Shown here: in pieces, positions 21,401 through 31,200 of the stretch
Numbering within the stretch: position 1 is the stretch's first letter
Layout: the number at the start of each line of letters is the position of its first letter
Source: Amyelois transitella
Taxonomy: Eukaryota > Arthropoda > Insecta > Lepidoptera > Pyralidae
Assembly (NCBI RefSeq): GCF_032362555.1
Contig: NC_083527.1
Span: 2,356,001 to 2,420,000, forward strand
Reading direction: 5' to 3'
Length of the DNA stretch: 64,000 bases
Translations under genes and position numbers: made by a program
Notes under the pieces: model-generated
What the model was told of the DNA's origin: nothing
Seen by the model: the letters and a program-made list of their open reading frames with translations, nothing else
Databases searched by the model: none

Positions 21401-22762
21401 TTGATAAAAAATTTATTGAATACAATTTCCATTCATTTCTTTACAGTGTGGGTGGTCTACTAGGACCAGCGAAGAGAGAACAGTGGTTACAACTGAGGGC
21501 GGAACTAGAGCAGGCCACGGATAACTGGTTAACCCTTGCTTGCAAATGTCTCAACATGATCAACTCCAGGTAAATATACATATATACATATAATCACGTC
21601 TATATCTCTTGCGGGGTAGACAGAGCCAACAGTCAAAAAACAACGGCGGTTTCAAGAAACCTTGCATGAAGAGATTTATGAATGTGAATGACGCGAAAAA
21701 GTATGCAGGGATCGGGAAAGATATAGTCCGCCTCTGAGAAAGAGGAGTGATTTTATATATTTATGTTAGGTTAAAAATGCGTGATGCACAGTTCGATATC
21801 CTTCCTTGTTCCTCCTGGCGTTAGTCCCATTTACATCCTCACCACTCCGAGGTGCGCCTTTGACCATGGACCTAAATTGGATAAGCCAGGTATTTAAACG
21901 AAATGCCACATTTGCAGGGGAACCTAACTCATATTGAATCATTGTAACGCCTGAATGTCCTCACGACGTTTTTCCTCACCGTAAGAACATCAAAGACTGA
22001 TTTTTCACTATCGCTGTTAATATGTAAGCAGAATCAATAATTTTATTAAAAAAATCTGTATTTTTTTTCAGAGAGAACTGCGTGAACGTTCTGGTGACGA
22101 CAACGCAACTAGTGCCGGCTCTAGCTAAAGTACTATTATTTGGTCTAGGAGGGGTGTTCCCCATAGAGAACATATACTCGGCCACTAAGACAGGTAATGT
22201 AAATGTGCGCTTTAATATGTACAATATAATATATTAATAGTCAAGTCAATATTACTATGAGCTAGACTTTTTTTACAAGAAAAATTACAGACATTCTTTG
22301 GTAGGTACATTTTAAGTAAGTTATGAGTGAAAGCCTTTCTTGATTTTATGATCTTCTTCAAACCTAATAATATCATAAAAAACAGACAGACATGACTTCC
22401 GCATTCATAATAAAATATTATTAATAATAATATCTTAATTCTATCTTAAAGCCAAATAGATGAACGTGGCCTATCAGTCTTTTCAAGACTGTTGTCTCTG
22501 TCTAGCCCGCAAGGGATATAGAATAGACATGACTATTTGTGTATGTATGTATTAATAATAATTTATACATTTTTTTGCAGGAAAAGAAACCTGTTTCGAG
22601 AAAATCAAACAGCGTTTCGGCGAGCGGTGTACCTACGTCGTCATAGGCGACGGGCAAGACGAAGAGGCGGCCGCCAAAGCGAAGAACTACCCATTCTGGA
22701 GGATATCCAGCCATTCTGACATCGCCGCGCTGTACAACGCGTTAGACATGGGCTTCTTATGA
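9438..22762 (+). CDS. Eyes absent (EYA) protein, 3' thirteen exons
   Basis: EYA is a nuclear transcriptional coactivator and HAD-family protein tyrosine phosphatase that works with Six (sine oculis) and Dachshund in eye and organ development. Exons: 9438-9481, 13964-14304, 14730-14841, 16604-16705, 17535-17688, 17979-18132, 19095-19194, 20082-20253, 20530-20619, 20863-21074, 21447-21569, 22072-22193, 22581-22762. All junctions are GT/AG and phases agree, giving 635 codons plus stop. About 330 residues rich in Ser/Thr/Tyr ([28 protein letters not shown]) form the transactivation part. The EYA domain begins at [10 protein letters not shown], whose two Asp are the HAD nucleophile and acid/base, and ends with [10 protein letters not shown] and [19 protein letters not shown]. 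The domain is full length (about 270 aa). The first coding exon(s) are missing; they are upstream of 9438 or outside the window. Confidence 0.95.
11027..11120 (+). repeat. SINE-like repeat fragment, (TATG)n-tailed family
   Basis: Contains cagctgaacgtggc, gtcagtctttcaag, agcggggtagag and gacgtgattatatgaatgaa, the 3' half of the family, with a tail changed to (ATGA)n. Confidence 0.65.
12700..12908 (-). repeat. SINE-like repeat, antisense, near full length
   Basis: Begins with the (TACA)n tail and tataatcacgtc, runs through the palindromic cagtcttgaaaagactg core and the gctagcccatcgcct box, and stops before the family 5' end. A second copy in the opposite direction follows at once. Confidence 0.75.
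12909..13015 (+). repeat. SINE-like repeat, 5' half, sense
   Basis: Contains the family 5' end (gtgccgggtggttcccggca, caatagaaaaaagaatag) and the tatggatgtcgtaaaaggca box, and is cut off after ataggcttat. It sits head to head with the antisense copy at 12700-12908. Confidence 0.75.
14866..14946 (+). mobile_element. RTE LINE 3' tail fragment
   Basis: Starts at agatcgtggcaagtggga and runs through ctgcctacttctccgg and aaggcgtgatg to a (TATG) remnant, matching the last 70 nt of the LINE at 3150-6462. It begins only about 25 bases after the eya splice donor at 14841. Confidence 0.65.
14958..15085 (+). repeat. Interspersed repeat, ccaccctaaggttg family
   Basis: Shares ccaccctaaggttg, gattgcattagcgataagt, gtgcattaaaaagt with the copy at 39015-39140, where the matching words are gattgcttaagcgataagt and gtgcaataaaaagt. 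It probably is the 3' end of a dispersed element. Confidence 0.5.
15183..15236. repeat. Perfect 23-bp inverted repeat (hairpin)
   Basis: Arms 15183-15205 and 15214-15236 are exact reverse complements, joined by an 8-nt AT-rich loop. It lies in the eya intron 14842-16603. Its origin is not clear from the sequence; it may be a foldback mobile element remnant. Confidence 0.85.
15237..16603. other. AT-rich end of an eya intron
   Basis: No exon is visible until the ttgttccag acceptor of 16604. The - strand frame at 15810-16049 lacks splice sites and protein character. Confidence 0.45.
16761..16992 (+). repeat. SINE-like repeat, (TATG)n-tailed family
   Basis: Nearly complete copy: ggtgccgtgatgttccaggc start, ccatggatgttgttaaagg, cagctgaacgt and tatagacgtgatta end. 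The tail is short and eroded. Confidence 0.75.
17040..17260 (+). repeat. Interspersed repeat with ctcaatccgcgattatggtc box
   Basis: Shares the order ggttcccctgcaaaggtgg-like / ctcaatcc..gatcatggtca / gacgctaggaa with 19250-19400, 46540-46690 and, in inverted orientation, 21780-21930. It forms a second dispersed family, diverged by 20 percent or more by eye. Confidence 0.5.
17334..17467 (+). repeat. SINE-like repeat, 3' half
   Basis: Runs from gcaacctgtcactatttga through ctgaacgtggcctatcagtc and cccgcaagggatatagac to tatgtatgt. It lies about 65 bases before the eya exon at 17535. Confidence 0.75.
18133..19094. other. eya intron with a promoter-like segment and short ORF
   Basis: After AT-rich sequence, 18530-18780 changes character (attgccc-poor, with tttgacgtttc and gcgtcattgtcaat) and leads to an ATG at 18783 that opens a short acidic frame, listed separately. 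The intron ends at the ttttttag acceptor of 19095. Confidence 0.35.
18783..18973 (+). pseudogene. Unrecognised acidic 63-codon ORF, possible transposase N-terminus
   Basis: Begins [20 protein letters not shown] and continues with an Asp/Ser/Glu-rich stretch (PDSDSESG). Charged N-termini with KRxRLxESDSE patterns are typical of piggyBac-like and similar transposase genes, and the leader just upstream looks like a 5' UTR. No catalytic domain follows, so this may be a 5' remnant of an element. It could also be a chance frame. I do not assign a function. Confidence 0.25.
19240..19400 (+). repeat. Interspersed repeat, ctcaatccatgatcatg family
   Basis: Contains taggttcccctgtgaaccca, cttactcaatccatgatcat and gggtcctctccagag, matching the order seen at 17040-17260 and 46540-46690. 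Confidence 0.45.
19770..19988 (+). repeat. SINE-like repeat, (TATG)n-tailed family
   Basis: Diverged copy from ggtgccatgttgttcccggc to accaggaatatagacatgac and tatgtatat. It lies about 90 bases before the eya exon encoding the catalytic DLDET motif. Confidence 0.7.
20082..20253 (+). CDS. eya exon carrying the catalytic DLDET motif
   Basis: This exon holds the junction between the variable region and the EYA domain. After a Ser/Arg-rich linker ([13 protein letters not shown]) come [20 protein letters not shown] and TYATKYNK. Asp in DLD are the HAD nucleophile and general acid. Acceptor tttttcacag and donor gtaagg are strong; the exon ends in phase 0. Confidence 0.93.
21140..21205 (+). mobile_element. 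RTE LINE 3' tail fragment, diverged
   Basis: Contains aatcgtggaaagtcgaaaga, tgtctaccacttcaga and aaagagagtttta, a decayed match to the RTE 3' end. It lies inside an eya intron. Confidence 0.45.
21575..21632 (-). repeat. SINE-like repeat, 3' terminal fragment
   Basis: An antisense tail (atacatatatacatataatc) is followed by acgtctatatctcttgcggg and gtagacagagccaacagtc. It starts within about six bases of the eya donor at 21569/21570, so the repeat tail supplies most of the downstream donor context. Confidence 0.75.
21639..21770 (+). mobile_element. RTE LINE 3' end fragment
   Basis: Carries gcatgaagagatttatgaat, gcagggatcgggaaagatat and gaggagtgattttatat, matching the C-terminal coding end and tail of the RTE family with many changes. 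Confidence 0.65.
21780..21990 (-). repeat. Interspersed repeat, inverted ggttcccctgc family plus cctcaccgtaag box
   Basis: Reverse-oriented relative of the 17040 family (ttgcaggggaacctaact). The end gtcctcacgacgtttttcct with caccgtaagaacatc is also found near 53005-53035 in a tRNA-type SINE. The two pieces may be independent insertions. Confidence 0.4.
22439..22552 (+). repeat. SINE-like repeat, 3' half
   Basis: Contains gaacgtggcctatcagtctt, cccgcaagggatatag, a small internal duplication (atagaatagaca) and a gtatgtatgta tail. It lies about 28 bases before the last eya exon. Confidence 0.7.
22581..22762 (+). CDS. eya last coding exon
   Basis: Encodes [16 protein letters not shown], the third HAD motif [10 protein letters not shown], and the conserved terminal [22 protein letters not shown] before TGA at 22760-22762. 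The end of this exon and the following 3' sequence (22685-22854) are repeated twice more downstream. Confidence 0.95.
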
Positions 22763-23190
22763 TTTGCTGCTATCCTGGTACCATCCTTTGTTGAAATTAT
22801 GTTTTGTGGTATTTCGTTAACGATATACCGACAAAATGCAAGGAAATATGTTAGAATTACCCATTCTGGATAATATCCATCCATTCTGATATCGCCGCGC
22901 TGTTCAAGGAGTTAGACATGGGCTTCTTATGATTTGCTGCTATCCTGGTACCATCCTTTGTTAAAATGATCTTTTTTGGTATTTTGTTAACGATTTACCG
23001 ACAAATGCAAGGAAAATATTCTGAGTACGCTACGTATGCAATATGTAAATCCGTCTTTAAAACGGTCGTTTTGGTTATTTTGATGCAAATTGCCGTCAAA
23101 TTGAGAGATAACTTGTGAGGACTACCCATTCTAAAGAATATCCATCTGATATCGCCGCGCTATACAACGCGTTAGATATTGGCTTATATT
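22685..23190 (+). repeat. Threefold tandem copy of the eya C-terminal segment
   Basis: Unit 1 (22685-22854) covers the last 26 codons, stop and about 90 nt of 3' flank. Unit 2 (22855 to about 23020) repeats all of this, keeps the frame (NYPFWIISIHSD... GFL then TGA) and differs at about 10 percent of bases. Unit 3 (23121-23190) is shorter: it has TAA in place of the Trp codon and a small deletion before gatatcgccgcgct. The copies appear untranslated, since the first stop is intact. Confidence 0.88.
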
Positions 23191-25256
23191 TTTTGTCATT
23201 AAATGTCAATAATGACCGATAGTAAACAAGACATCTATAACATGCATTTTACATTTCAATTCAAAAGTGTTTTTGTAGTAAACAAAAATATTGTTTCGAA
23301 GCCCCTTATCAAGTACATTTAAATATTTTTTTCATTATAAGGGGCTGGCTATACACGATTTACGATAAATTTAGTTGAAAGCTCAAAGTTAGCTCAAACC
23401 TTCGAAAAACAAATTAACTATTGTAAATACAATGTATTAGGAGTTAAGTTCATTCCTATTTACGTAAGTTTTATATTCTATACAATGTACAGATTTAATT
23501 AGTCAATTTAGAATGTATTTATAAAAATATTTCAGAGCTACTATTTTTTATTTTACGATTTTCTATATTGTGGAGGGGGAACAGTTTTTTTTTATTCAAA
23601 GTAAAAAATAAACTCCTTATAAGCAAAGTTCTTGCAAGATGACCGGAAAAATAAATAAATATAAAAGACTCATTTATAATTGAGTCTTTAAAATTCTCTA
23701 GGCAATCGGGCAGCTGACATACAATAAATTTAACAGCAAAGCAATAATTTATAAATAACTTCTTATACTTAATCAAGTCATAAAAGCCGAAAAATCATCG
23801 TTTTTAGGTCTAACAATAAAATGATTTATAACAAATTGTGCCAAAATATAACAGCTTACTATAAGAACACTAGCTGCATAAAATTCGAAAAATGTATTTG
23901 CTTTTAGCACGTTCATTTGTTTAAGCTTGAAGGCAACACCGAAAATTTCTATTGTGAAAATTGTTCTTTCTGTATTGTTAAGTCTGTAGTACTCAAAGTT
24001 CTGCAATTTTTATTTTTCTGGTTCATCTCAGTTTGTAATTCTGTTGTTGGTATCAGATAAAAATTATTTTATCTGTGCAATCAAACATTTTTGTACATCA
24101 AAATTACTCATACTTATGCACAGTGCACAATATTGTTTTATATTTTATTTTTCTAACAGATTTTAAATATATAATTTTGTACTACCACAATCTTTAGAAC
24201 TGAAAGTGATAAAGTTTAAGCCACTAGTGACATTAATTCGTTCACCTAGTTTTAACCATACTTTGGTCATTTGTTTTAACAAAACTTACGAATATACTGT
24301 AATGCAATAAGAATGTAAATTAATCCATACAATACTAAGGTAAACTGACAAAATTTGATAGCAATATTTGTATTGAAATGGTCGAAATTAGAAATTTGTA
24401 TATAAAAATCTATCATAGAATAATAGTTTGTTCTTATTGCGATAATAGTAATATGAATCTGATTCGAAAGTTATCATTATTCGAACTGTAAATAAAATTA
24501 TATTATTTGACAATTTACGCCCTTTTGTTTTATTTTCTCTTGGAATCTTAGCCTGGATTTTAAATATTGTTCAGAAATGTATGTTCATCTAAAGCTTCCT
24601 TTCTCAATAGTTTTAAAAGTTAATAAGTACTTATAAATGTTTAACACAGTTTCATATCAAATATTATTTAATGCAATATGTAGTTCAAAAACCTAACATA
24701 GACTTGTTGACAGCTAAATCTATTTCACAAAACCATACTCACATTTGTTGAAAAACCTAAAATTACCTTGAAATTTTTCAATTTGCTTCCTTTTTAACCG
24801 ACTTCAAAAAATATTTCACAATTCGAACAGTATTTTTCATTGAAAATTTTGAAAATTTACATTTCTTTCTTATTGAAGCTTGAACAAAAATATGCTTATT
24901 TTTTCTGCAGACGGATTTTTAGCTTCCAGTTGTGAAACTAAAAGTAAGTTTACACGTGGTTTACACCGAGATGAGACAGAACCCGACAGTCTAATAAAGC
25001 AGCTTAAAATAACTTTTATGAACTTCAGGAAAGTTAGATAATTTCCACCGCGTATTTTTCCACAAATATAATGTCTCGTCGAGTCTTTTGTCGTTTCGGT
25101 GTACATGATTATTTATTAAGCATAAAAAAAAAATTGAGTTGCCTAGCAACAGAATGCAAACATCACTGAATTAAAATTGTCAACATTTGTTGTCGTTGTT
25201 AAGAATTCTACATGAGAATAAATTAAAAAAGAATTCTTCAAATAAAATAAGGAGAA
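23191..25256. other. eya 3' flank and eya-IFT52 intergenic region
   Basis: Very AT-rich. A likely eya 3' UTR and several AATAAA-type signals (for example near 24490) are present, but I cannot choose the cleavage site. Frames on the - strand at 23519-23776 and 23773-24006 lack an ATG or coding support. No promoter motif for IFT52 stands out before its ATG at 25257. Confidence 0.5.
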
Positions 25257-28200
25257 ATGAAGAATATGGTCAATACGATACTGTTCGACATATCTAAGAA
25301 TGAATTGTTTAAAATCAACGAAAACTTCAAACTGCTGCATAGGAAACTCAAATCCACGTGGAAAGTCATGATGTGAGTCTGCTTTTTATTTTATTCCGGG
25401 GTACACAGAGTCTATCTAAGATGTCCGAGTATATCCGTATCTATTAAAAAATATATATATATATATATATTTCTGTGCTCTAATTTTCCATAATATAATT
25501 ATCTGTCTGTGCTGCTTATATCCTATGCGTGTGCTCAAGATATATTAGGCTGAGTAAATTAACTTCTAAAAAGAATCAGCTTTTCAGCAACCGAGACGAA
25601 CTATCCACCAACAATCTGCAAGATGTCAAGATCCTCGTGGTACCAGGGCCGCAGAACGTATTCACAGATGACGAGCTGGCCTGCCTAAAGAACATGGTCG
25701 AGAGGGGGGATTCAGTCCTGGTGATGATGACAGATGGTGGGGAGGAGCGTATGAATACGAATATCAACTTTTTCTTGGAGGAATATGGGATTGTTGTCAA
25801 TAATGGTAGGTAGGATATGAAATTATTGGAGTCAGTAGGTTTCATAATTTTTAGGCAAAGATAGATGATATAGTCTTCAGTCTCATCCCAGACTTAAGCT
25901 GACTTCTGACGTGCTTATACATGTCCTCTCTGCACATTGACGAATCTGTTTGATTTCTCTGTTAATAATTTTTTTAATGGCAAATGGTCCTCGCAAATCG
26001 CTACATCCTCTCAGGCCCAAGGACCTATGAGTCCAATTCAGAGATGAAAAAGTTTGGTAGGTATTTACACTGAACGATTCGACTGATATCCTGCAAAATC
26101 TCGGTCGTTTTTGAATTCGCAGTGTCCGAGTAAAAAAAACTAACAAACATACAAAACTTTTTCTTTTAATTTGTATGGATATCATTAAGATATACTCGTA
26201 TATTTTTGTATGCAAACTTTCCAGACTGCGTGGTTCGCGCCAAATACCACAAGTTCTATCACCCGAAAGAGTGCCACATCTCCAACGGGATCCTGAACCG
26301 GGGCGTTCTCAAACACATCATGAAGATGCCCAACTACTCCAGCGAATCTGATGATTACCTGTAAGTTTATTGCCTCACCCTCAAAGTCCTGAGTACTTCC
26401 ATACTAATCTATTTAATTAATCTTTTGAAATAGTAGCGGGAGCGATGATTTGGGTTCGACCGTCACCTAAGGGAAGATTTCTGTCAGGCTAGGTGTTATG
26501 CATGAACCCAATCTATAGATTCATGATGAAAGGTGCACTTGAGAAATTTGCTTTATTCCTTAATCGCGTGTATTTAATAGCTTAATGTTCCTGTTCTGTG
26601 ATAATAACCACCCCAAGGTCGCCTTAAAAAATGCAAGTCATGTCGTGATTGAAATTCCAGCGCTATAGAAATTCGAAACGTCATTTTATTCTGTATAAGG
26701 TAAAAGTTCGTTCCCTTAGTCATTTATGCGACTATTGGGAACGAGATGAAGTGCAGTTGATAATATTTAAGCAACAATAGGCAATTGACATAAATATATA
26801 CCTACATGTAGTCACGTCTATATCCATTGCGAGGTAGACTTGCTTGACTTTATGATAGAATTGAGATTCATATATTGACAGGTATAATATTTGAATGGAA
26901 GTACCTACTGCCTACATGTGCCGTGTGGTCACCGACAATTTAAAATATGACCACTTCAAATCTTTCCCATGATTCGTAAAATTAAAAAAAAAACGTAAGC
27001 ATTCCAACGTTATTAAAGACGGTTAATATTTTAAATATTATTTCAGCGAAGACCCACCGACTCCCAACTTCGTATACCCTTACGGAGCCACTCTGACGGT
27101 GAAGAAGCCAGCGGCGGCCATCTTGTCGAGCAGTGACGTCTGCTACCCCGTGAAGAGGCCAGTAGCTGCTATGTACACGTCTGAGAGAAGTGGGGGTAAG
27201 GTGCTTTTTATCTGAGTGAGCTATTTGTTAACTCAGTTGATGGATCTTATTCAACTGCCACATTGATCATGTTACACTATAAAAGCCAGCGGCAACCATC
27301 TTGTCGTTTGACATTTATAACCTTATAGATTGTGCCTACGTCCTAACTGATGATTGAATAAACCAGTCAACTTCATACCATACATATTATTGAATGTCAT
27401 CCATCCCAATTTGACTAGTAGGTAACTTCTCTTAGTGGGACGATTTAGAACACGCTTAGACAATAATCAGTGCAAACACTACCTATCGTTCTTATTTATT
27501 TATACTGTTCTCCACAAAAACGATATAATTATGTATAAATATTATAACCTCTTACACATTTTATTAATATAGAAATAAAAAATTTGGACATTTTCTCTCA
27601 AAAATGAAGATATGGCTTATGCTTATATTTTTATTCATTAATAAGTTCCACCAGTTTTAACTTCTCTTTTTTTTAAGTATTTTCTCGTCTCGTCTTGATT
27701 TTTTACAAAGCGTTTATTAATACTTTGACGGTTTTTCCTCCAGGAAAACTGTTTGTGATAGGGTCGGGGCACTTCTTTACTGACCAGTACCTCGAATGCG
27801 AGTGCAATGACCTCATCAGGGAAATGGTGTTTAACCATTTGGGAGGCACCGTCGATGTACACCTAAATCCCGTTGACGTCGAAGATCCTGATGTAAGTTT
27901 AATTGGGCCTCTTTTTTATTTATGTGAGCCAAGTATTTAGGGGGAAGTCCTCTAGTGGCGGACACCTAAGGTTATTTAAAAATAAAACATAAAATATTTA
28001 AGGAATGTTTATAAAATTATGACTTATATTAGATAACAAAGTTAGAAATCAAATTAATTTAACAAAAATGCAACCTCTGCTAAAAAATAATTAAAACTAT
28101 CAAACAAACTTTGGTAACAAAAAACATAATTTTAAAAAGTGGCACCTAGTACCGGACGAATATTTGTGCACGCAACTGACACCAGTTTCATCAGTTATAA

Positions 28201-31200
28201 ATTCTTGAGAGTGTGAATGTTGTACTGTTTTATCAGCTTTTCAAGGTTGTCGTAGAAGAGATCCACTCGTGGTTTGTTAAATCCTACGGGGCGCATCATG
28301 CTTGTCGATTCCGGTGTTCTCAACGAAATGTCAGAATGCCTTTTCATGAAGTCGCAATTTTTTATTGCGACTTTTATTTTTTATTTATCAGCACTGCCTT
28401 TTTCTTTATTAAATCGATGAGGAATCTTCATGACTTCAGCTAAGTCGTATGCTAATTTTGGAAACTTCTTTTTCATGAGCGGCATGCATCTATTCGATAA
28501 TTATTTAATGTGGTCCACCAAGACTTCTTCATACTCTGCTGAGAAGGTGTTAGTGAACCTACCTAACTTTGATTTCATTGTTACTTCTTCTCGATTTAGG
28601 GCCTTTATTTAATCATGTATAGTGCTTTTAGGAATATTGTATCGCATTGCAGCTTGTCTTACACTCAGTTCTTTTGACATAACCTTATCAATAGCAGTTT
28701 GTAAGCTCTGTGGATCCCAGGATCCTTTCTTTTTCTTCTCTTCCATTTTAACTATCTTCTTTCTTCTATACTCTAAAACAAAATTAAATAATTAGAATAA
28801 AATACGTAATTTCTTACAAGAAATATCAATGTTTACTGTCCGGCACTAAGGGACGACTTAGTGTCCGGTGCCAAGGGACACACATTTTCGTTCATTATAT
28901 GGTACCTACTAAAATTGTTTAAAAGATGTAATAATATACTACCATTTTACGGATAACAATCGAGTACTGATTTTATCTTTGAATACCACTCAAATGTAAA
29001 TGCATAAATATACTAGAATTACTTACATTGATATTTAGGTGACGCCGTGATTTCGAGCCTAAACAGCAAATGGTACTCCTGTCGCGGCCGTGTGCGTCGC
29101 TGGCGAGGCACGGCGCGTGATCTTGTACCTGTATGCCCCAGCACCCCTTTCACTTGTATTTTGAATCGAACTGATTTATACTCGCTTGAATAGTACGAGT
29201 GTCCGGCGCTAGGTGCCGTCCGGCGATACGGGACTTCCCCCTACCAAGTCAGGTTTTAAGATAAAGCTAGTCTGGTCTGATAAACCTAAGCCTAATTGGG
29301 TCATGGTAACACATCCAGTTACCTGAATGTGATGATTAATCACGACGAGCATCTGTTAATGTTCAAAGTGATGTACTTAATTAAGAAAAGAGTCTTTGGT
29401 ATACAGATCCTTCCTCGGCAGCGATAAAAAAAAGGTTCATGCACCAATTGGTTTTGACCACAGACGCTCTGCAATTATTCTGGGTTTTTAGTGATTTCTG
29501 GTATGATTTCTTTTCCCTTTAGGTCAACGAGTATAGAACCCTGGGTGACATGCTGTGGTTGAGCAGCATACCGTTGCCTGAACCGGCCACGGCGCCACCT
29601 CCCCGTTTGACTCCTCTCCACCCGCATGCACTGTTTACATGGAAACTGTTCTCTTTGAATTTAGCACAATGTGAGTAGGTACTTGTGTAATTTTTGGTAT
29701 TTAACCTTTTTTATATTACTCACTTTCTTGGCATATAGGTATTTACTTAAAAATATTAATCTAATTTAAGGTTTTTGAAAACATTTAAAAATATAACATG
29801 TCTGTTAATAAATTTACTTCAGTTGATGGAGAAATCGCATAAATTAAAAAAGACATAGGTACTCGTACTCTGACAAATATAATTATTTGTTTCTTTGTGT
29901 ACATATGTGAACCAGTCTCTATTTGAACCTCAATTCTATCAATAAGCCAAACAGCTGAACGTGGTCTATCAGTCTTATCAAGACTGTTGGCTCTGTCTAC
30001 CCCGCAAGGGATATAGACGTGATTGTATGCATGTATGTATACATTATGTTTAGACAAATTATACAGACCGACATTTATACAAGTAAAGCCTTCTTCTCTA
30101 TGAATGTTTCAGTGCCAGAAGTACTAGGATTGTATGACGCTTTAGGAGTTAAACACGAACCGCTAAGGTTGATAGCGCCACAGTTTGAAACACCATTTCC
30201 TCCTCTTCAGCTAGCTGTAAGTTACTACAATTTTTGTACTTTAGTTCAAAAAAAGTAACGGGTGGATTATAAAAGCAGAAAAGGTGAATTTAAATGGGAA
30301 CTTTGGAAGCGGAGGGCTAAGACGAAAGTAGTTAGGTACTTTGATAAGATCGGAGAGTTTAAGGATAAAGGTCTGCTTACACCGAATTTATCATGCGATA
30401 AATTATCGTTGTCCTGTTTTACGTCATAATAAAAAGCGAAACAGCGATAGTTTAGCGCGTGATAAAAACGGCGTTGAGGGTGCAGCAGAATGACAGTGCG
30501 ATAAAACTATCAGTATCTATGAGAAACAAATAGCTTATAAACGAAGTTTAGATCGAGTTTAGTCTTATACATATATACATAAAATCACACCTTTTTCCTG
30601 AAGGGGTAGGCAGAGACGATATCTTTTCACTTGCCACGATCTCTGCATACTTCGCTTCATCCACATTAATAACTCTCTTCGTGCAAGCACGGCGGTTTCG
30701 GGTACTCTTGATCTGACCCTTTGCCAGGACGTCCTTAATTTGATCAAGAACCATTCGTCTAGGCCTTCACACTCCGACCTTTCCCTTTGATATTAAATAT
30801 TGAATCTTCTTTTTCATCGTAAATTGCTCAAGTGAAACAAATAATACTAATCAGAACCATGACTTTATTTGCTTCAAAACATGGCATTACAGTAGCGTAC
30901 ATTATGTTTGTATTACAGGTATTTCCTCCCACCTTCCGGGAGCCGCCTCCCCCGCCGCTGGAGCTGTTCGACCTGGACGAGGCGTTCAGCTCGGAGCGGT
31001 CGCAGCTGGCCAGGCTGGCCAACAAGTGTCTGCAGCCGCCCACGAACAGGATGGGGCAAGGTATCCATACTCACAAACAGTACGAAATTACTTCAAAAGA
31101 CATATACCTCCTTGTATATCTGCTTAGTCAACAGGTTGATTAAGCAGATATACAAGGAGAGTGTGGAGGGAAAGGTCGGAGTGGGAAGACCTAGACGAAC

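Noticed and set aside
23519..24006. Two - strand frames in the eya 3' region, one with a membrane-like stretch (FYAASVLIVSCYILAQF)
   Set aside because: The second begins with TTG instead of ATG, a stop lies just upstream, and neither has splice sites or a recognisable family; AT-rich DNA yields hydrophobic frames by chance.
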